Shown here: positions 61,346-64,000 of the stretch, one piece after another
Layout of the letters: each line of letters opens with the position of its first letter
How positions within the stretch are numbered: position 1 is the stretch's first letter
Assembly: GCA_019752575.1 (NCBI GenBank)
Contig: JAIELW010000003.1
Span: 54,944-118,943 of the forward strand
Length of the DNA stretch: 64,000 nt
From: Xanthobacteraceae bacterium
GTDB taxonomy: Bacteria > Pseudomonadota > Alphaproteobacteria > Rhizobiales > Xanthobacteraceae
Reading direction: 5' to 3'
Program-made: the position numbers and the translations under genes
Notes under the pieces: model-generated
Told to the model about the DNA's origin: nothing
Seen by the model: only the letters and a program-made list of their open reading frames with translations
Databases searched by the model: none

Positions 61346-61503
61346 GTCATGGCCGGGCTTGTCCCGGCCATCCACGCCTTCTTCCCTGCTCTATTCTTGT
61401 AAGACGTGGATGCCCGGCAGCCAATATCGAGTCTACTCGACATTGGCCGAATAAAAAAAATGCCCAAGTCGGATAAATCCGACTTGAGCTGCCGGGCATG
61501 ACG
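61346..61503. repeat. REP-like repeat, copy 5, interrupted by two palindromes
   Basis: The outer arms match copy 4, but the right arm is split after TGCCCGGCAG. The intervening segment holds one hairpin at 61420-61447 (GCCAATATCGAGT/ACTCGACATTGGC, one mismatch) and one at 61465-61486 (CAAGTCGGAT/ATCCGACTTG). The second has the same core as the nested hairpins at 41874-41938. The split right arm then resumes as CTGCCGGGCATGACG. Confidence 0.85.
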
Positions 61504-61536
61504 ATATTTAGTCGATGATGATTTGTGCGCTGCGTC

Positions 61537-62715
61537 TTACGCACGCTCGACGCAGAGGGCGATCCCCATGCCGCCGCCGATGCAGAGCGTGGAAAGGCCC
61601 TTCTTGGCACCGCGGCGCTGCATTTCATGGAGCAGCGTCACCAGCACGCGCGCGCCGGAAGCGCCGATCGGATGTCCGATCGCGATCGCCCCGCCGTTCA
61701 CGTTCACCTTGGCCGGGTCCCAGCCCATGTCGCGGTTCACCGCGCAGGCCTGCGCCGCGAAGGCTTCGTTGGCTTCCACGAGATCGAGGTCCTGCACATT
61801 CCAGCCGGCTTTCTTCAGCGCCGCGCGGGAAGCCGGAATCGGGCCCGTACCCATCACGGCCGGATCGACGCCCGCCTGCGCCCAGCCCGCGATGCGCGCG
61901 AGGATTTTTTTGTTCTGCTTCTTCGCTTCGCTCTCTTTCATGAGCACGAGCGCGGCCGCGCCGTCATTGATTCCGGAAGCATTAGCAGCCGTGACCGTGC
62001 CTTCCTTGTCGAAAGCGGGCTTGAGCTTGCCGACCACATCCATCGTCGTGCCGGCGCGGATATATTCGTCGCTGTCGAAAACCACATCGCCCTTCTTGGA
62101 AGCGATCGTGACTGCCGCGATTTCGTCCTTGAACTTGCCGGCCTTCTGCGCGGCCTCAGCCTTGTTCTGCGAAGCAACCGCGAATTCGTCCTGCTGCTGG
62201 CGTGTGATCTGCCACTGCTTCGCGACGTTCTCGGCGGTGCCGCCCATGTGATAGCCGTTGAAGACGTCCCACAGGCCGTCCTTGATCATGGTGTCGATGA
62301 ATTTCACGTCGCCCATGCGATGACCGGCGCGCAAATGCGCCGCGTGCACCGAGTTCGACATCGATTCCTGACCGCCTGCGACGACGATCTCGCTATCGCC
62401 GTTCATGATCGACTGATAGCCGAGTGCCACGGAGCGAAGCCCCGAACCGCAGACTTGGTTTACGAGCCACGCGGGCGTTTCGTTCGGAAGACCCGCGGCT
62501 TTAGAGGCCTGACGCGCCGGGTTCATGCCCTGCGCCGCGGTCAGCACCTGACCGAAAATGAGTTCCGAAATCTGTCCCGGCTCCACATCTGCGCGCTTCA
62601 GCGCGGCCTGGATCGCAACTTTTCCGAGTTCGTGCGCCGGCATCCCTGCGAGCGTGCCGTTGAAGGCTCCGACCGGGGTACGCGCTGCTCCGACTATGAC
62701 TACTCCGTCCGCCAT
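61537..62715 (-). CDS. phaA: Acetyl-CoA acetyltransferase (beta-ketothiolase)
   Basis: Biosynthetic thiolase of 392 aa condensing two acetyl-CoA to acetoacetyl-CoA. The acyl-binding cysteine is in VNQVCGSGLRSVALG near residue 89, the catalytic histidine in GGAIAIGHPIGASG near 348 and the second cysteine in STLCIGGGMGIAL near 378, all as in classical PhaA. It is followed by phaB on the same strand, with phaR divergent on the other side. It provides the first step of both PHB synthesis and the ethylmalonyl-CoA route. Confidence 0.96.
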   Translation of the reverse strand: MADGVVIVGAARTPVGAFNGTLAGMPAHELGKVAIQAALKRADVEPGQISELIFGQVLTAAQGMNPARQASKAAGLPNETPAWLVNQVCGSGLRSVALGYQSIMNGDSEIVVAGGQESMSNSVHAAHLRAGHRMGDVKFIDTMIKDGLWDVFNGYHMGGTAENVAKQWQITRQQQDEFAVASQNKAEAAQKAGKFKDEIAAVTIASKKGDVVFDSDEYIRAGTTMDVVGKLKPAFDKEGTVTAANASGINDGAAALVLMKESEAKKQNKKILARIAGWAQAGVDPAVMGTGPIPASRAALKKAGWNVQDLDLVEANEAFAAQACAVNRDMGWDPAKVNVNGGAIAIGHPIGASGARVLVTLLHEMQRRGAKKGLSTLCIGGGMGIALCVERA

Positions 62716-62938
62716 TTCCTGCTCCTCACCAATCGCCTTGTTTTCGCTGACTTACCGCCGGCGCTGTCCCGGCATTGGACCCCGGCCACCGGCACCTGCC
62801 AACCCTATATAGGCGGAATGCTGCTGTGCGTCATTCGTTTACCGGCATCGCACAAAGCGGTAGCCGCAGTGCGGAAAAGGTCCTAAGGTTTTGAAAGTTC
62901 AGCGGGGGAAACGCTGCGTAAGCGTAGGGAGTGAGTAA

Positions 62939-63496
62939 ATGGCCAAGCCGCAAGAGCCCGTAACGATCAAAAAATACGCCAACCGGCGGCTCTACAACAC
63001 CGGAACCAGCGCCTACGTCACGCTGGAAGATCTCGCCGTGATGGTGAAGTCCGGCGAGGATTTCGTGGTCTATGACGCCAAGACTGGCGACGACATCACC
63101 CGGTCGGTTCTGACCCAGATCATTTTCGAGCAGGAAGGCAAAGGCGGGCAGAACTTGCTGCCGATCAACTTCCTGCGCCAGCTCATCCGCTTCTATGGCG
63201 ACTCGATGCAGCTTCTCGTCCCGCGCTATCTCGAAACTTCGCTCCAGCACTTCGCGCAGGAGCAGGAGAAGTTTCGCGAACAGATGGGCAAAACCTTTAA
63301 CATTCCGGGCTTCGGTGCCTTCGACGAACAGGTGAAGCGTAATATGGAGATATTCCAGCGCGCTTTCACGATGTTCTTGCCGACCGCAAAGGACAACGTC
63401 GCGAACTCGCCGCAGGAAGCGGCCGGCGACGATATCGACGCGCTCAAGCGCCAGGTCTCGGAGATGCAGAAGAAGCTCGACAAGATCGGCGAATAA
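62939..63496 (+). CDS. phaR: Polyhydroxyalkanoate synthesis repressor PhaR
   Basis: PHB-granule-sensing transcriptional repressor of 185 aa, which controls phasin and sometimes central carbon genes. The N-terminal DNA-binding domain reads TIKKYANRRLYNTGTSAYVT (~residues 8-27) and is followed by LEDLAVMVKSGEDFVVYDAK; the PHB-binding segment is near 63-110 (FLRQLIRFYGDSMQ). The helical C-terminus is likely for oligomerisation. It is divergent from phaA, with a 223-bp intergenic region in which its own and phaAB promoters must lie. Confidence 0.95.
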   Translation: MAKPQEPVTIKKYANRRLYNTGTSAYVTLEDLAVMVKSGEDFVVYDAKTGDDITRSVLTQIIFEQEGKGGQNLLPINFLRQLIRFYGDSMQLLVPRYLETSLQHFAQEQEKFREQMGKTFNIPGFGAFDEQVKRNMEIFQRAFTMFLPTAKDNVANSPQEAAGDDIDALKRQVSEMQKKLDKIGE

Positions 63497-63515
63497 GCGA
63501 TCTGCAGAGATAAAG

Positions 63516-63542
63516 AAAAGCCGGCTGTTTCAGCCGGCTTTT
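63516..63542 (+). terminator. Intrinsic terminator, phaR/GGDEF
   Basis: AAAAGCCGGCTG and CAGCCGGCTTTT form a perfect 12-bp stem over TTT with a continuing T-run. It overlaps the last codons of the convergent GGDEF gene by 13 bp and would stop transcription from phaR. Confidence 0.9.
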
Positions 63543-64000
63543 TTGTTGTCCGCAGCCTGCGGAGCCGTTACGCGCGGCGGCTGATAGTCCACGAAACTTC
63601 CCTTTCCGCTTTGCTTCGCCTGTTCGAGCGCAATGTTGGCGTGTGCAATGATCTCGCCCGGATTGCGCGCGTAGCGCGGCGCGACCACGCCGCCTGCCGT
63701 AACGGACATCGCGAGCGAACCGGCGGAAGTCTCGAACGGCGCCTCGCGCACGGCATTCACGAAGCGGTTGCCCGCGACGAAAATGTCTTCGAGCGTGCAT
63801 TCGTGCAGCACGATGCCGAACTTGTTGTCGGAGAAGCGGCCGATCAGATCCTTGCCGCGCTTGAATGTGCGCAGCCGCTCGGCGATCGCGGCGATTACCT
63901 GGTCGCCGACGCCGAAACCATAGGTCTGGTTGCAGTAAGCGAGATCGTCGATGGCGGCGACGATGAAGCCGAAACTCGTCTTGAATTTCGTGGCGCTATC
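63530..64000 (-). CDS. Degenerate GGDEF domain protein, C-terminal part (5' end outside window)
   Basis: The frame is open from base 64000 to the stop at 63530, giving the last 156 residues. FIVAAIDDLAYCNQTYGFGVGDQVIAAIAERL is its region at residues ~13-44, the nucleotide-binding half of a GGDEF domain. The signature loop reads GRFSDNKFGIV, so GGDEF is replaced by SDNKF, which should not support diguanylate cyclase activity. The domain ends with AQSGKGSFVDYQPP-type sequence (ALEQAKQSGKGSFVDY) and no EAL domain follows. The upstream part is unknown. It may be a c-di-GMP or GTP sensor, or a degraded cyclase. Confidence 0.8.
   Translation of the reverse strand, partial: DSATKFKTSFGFIVAAIDDLAYCNQTYGFGVGDQVIAAIAERLRTFKRGKDLIGRFSDNKFGIVLHECTLEDIFVAGNRFVNAVREAPFETSAGSLAMSVTAGGVVAPRYARNPGEIIAHANIALEQAKQSGKGSFVDYQPPRVTAPQAADNKKAG

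Overview
The window is high-GC chromosomal DNA from an alphaproteobacterium, most likely Hyphomicrobiales near Bradyrhizobium or Pseudolabrys. The evidence is a cyclic beta-1,2-glucan exporter (NdvA), a split ethylmalonyl-CoA pathway, PHA genes with PhaR, the argH-lptM-lysA-TIGR02302 block, the tyrA-hisC-chorismate mutase//metX-metW block, and several copies of a GTCATGGCCGGGCTTGTCCC-type palindromic repeat. No database was searched; family names come from motifs and remembered families.

Region 1 (1-8200) is core genome: a CobW GTPase cut by the window edge, a D,D-carboxypeptidase, an SCP-x-like thiolase, NdvA, an orphan NMT1-like binding protein, and YqaA/DedA and TauE/SafE membrane proteins.

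Region 2 (8207-18762) is a 10.5-kb integrated element in tRNA-Leu(CAA). A 56-bp direct repeat of the tRNA 3' part flanks it, and CCGTCA arm-type repeats lie at both ends. It carries a tyrosine integrase, an HTH/excisionase-like protein, a primase-helicase, a putative small terminase, an apparently intact large terminase, several unknown small genes, and a Panacea-domain gene with a partner whose only plausible start is ATT. There is no portal, capsid, protease, tail or lysis gene. This looks like a phage satellite carrying its own packaging motor, and it is the most unusual system here. It also holds a 24-bp perfect hairpin, a 20-bp hairpin on the integrase stop and a structured leader before the HTH operon.

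Region 3 (18850-42300) is core metabolism. dsbB, HNH, esterase, DUF2855, alkA and gluQ are followed by ethylmalonyl-CoA pathway genes: ethylmalonyl-CoA mutase, crotonyl-CoA carboxylase/reductase, methylsuccinyl-CoA dehydrogenase, a cobalamin adenosyltransferase that could supply the mutase cofactor, EtfBA that could take electrons from the dehydrogenase, and 3-hydroxyacyl-CoA dehydrogenase. Interspersed are two tandem secreted Cys-rich paralogues, an AT-richer PD-(D/E)XK-like orphan, a tspO remnant, a rhomboid protease and a chemoreceptor.

Region 4 (42300-64000) holds tlpA, argH-lptM-lysA-TIGR02302, a CheY-like regulator, a zinc-ribbon protein, ydcF, plsC, a ChaC-like protein, tyrA-hisC-chorismate mutase diverging from metX-metW, a methyltransferase, gloB, a cupin, an EamA exporter, phaB, phaA, phaR, and the 3' end of a degenerate GGDEF gene. 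PhaA and PhaB make the acetoacetyl- and 3-hydroxybutyryl-CoA that feed both PHB storage and the ethylmalonyl-CoA pathway of region 3.
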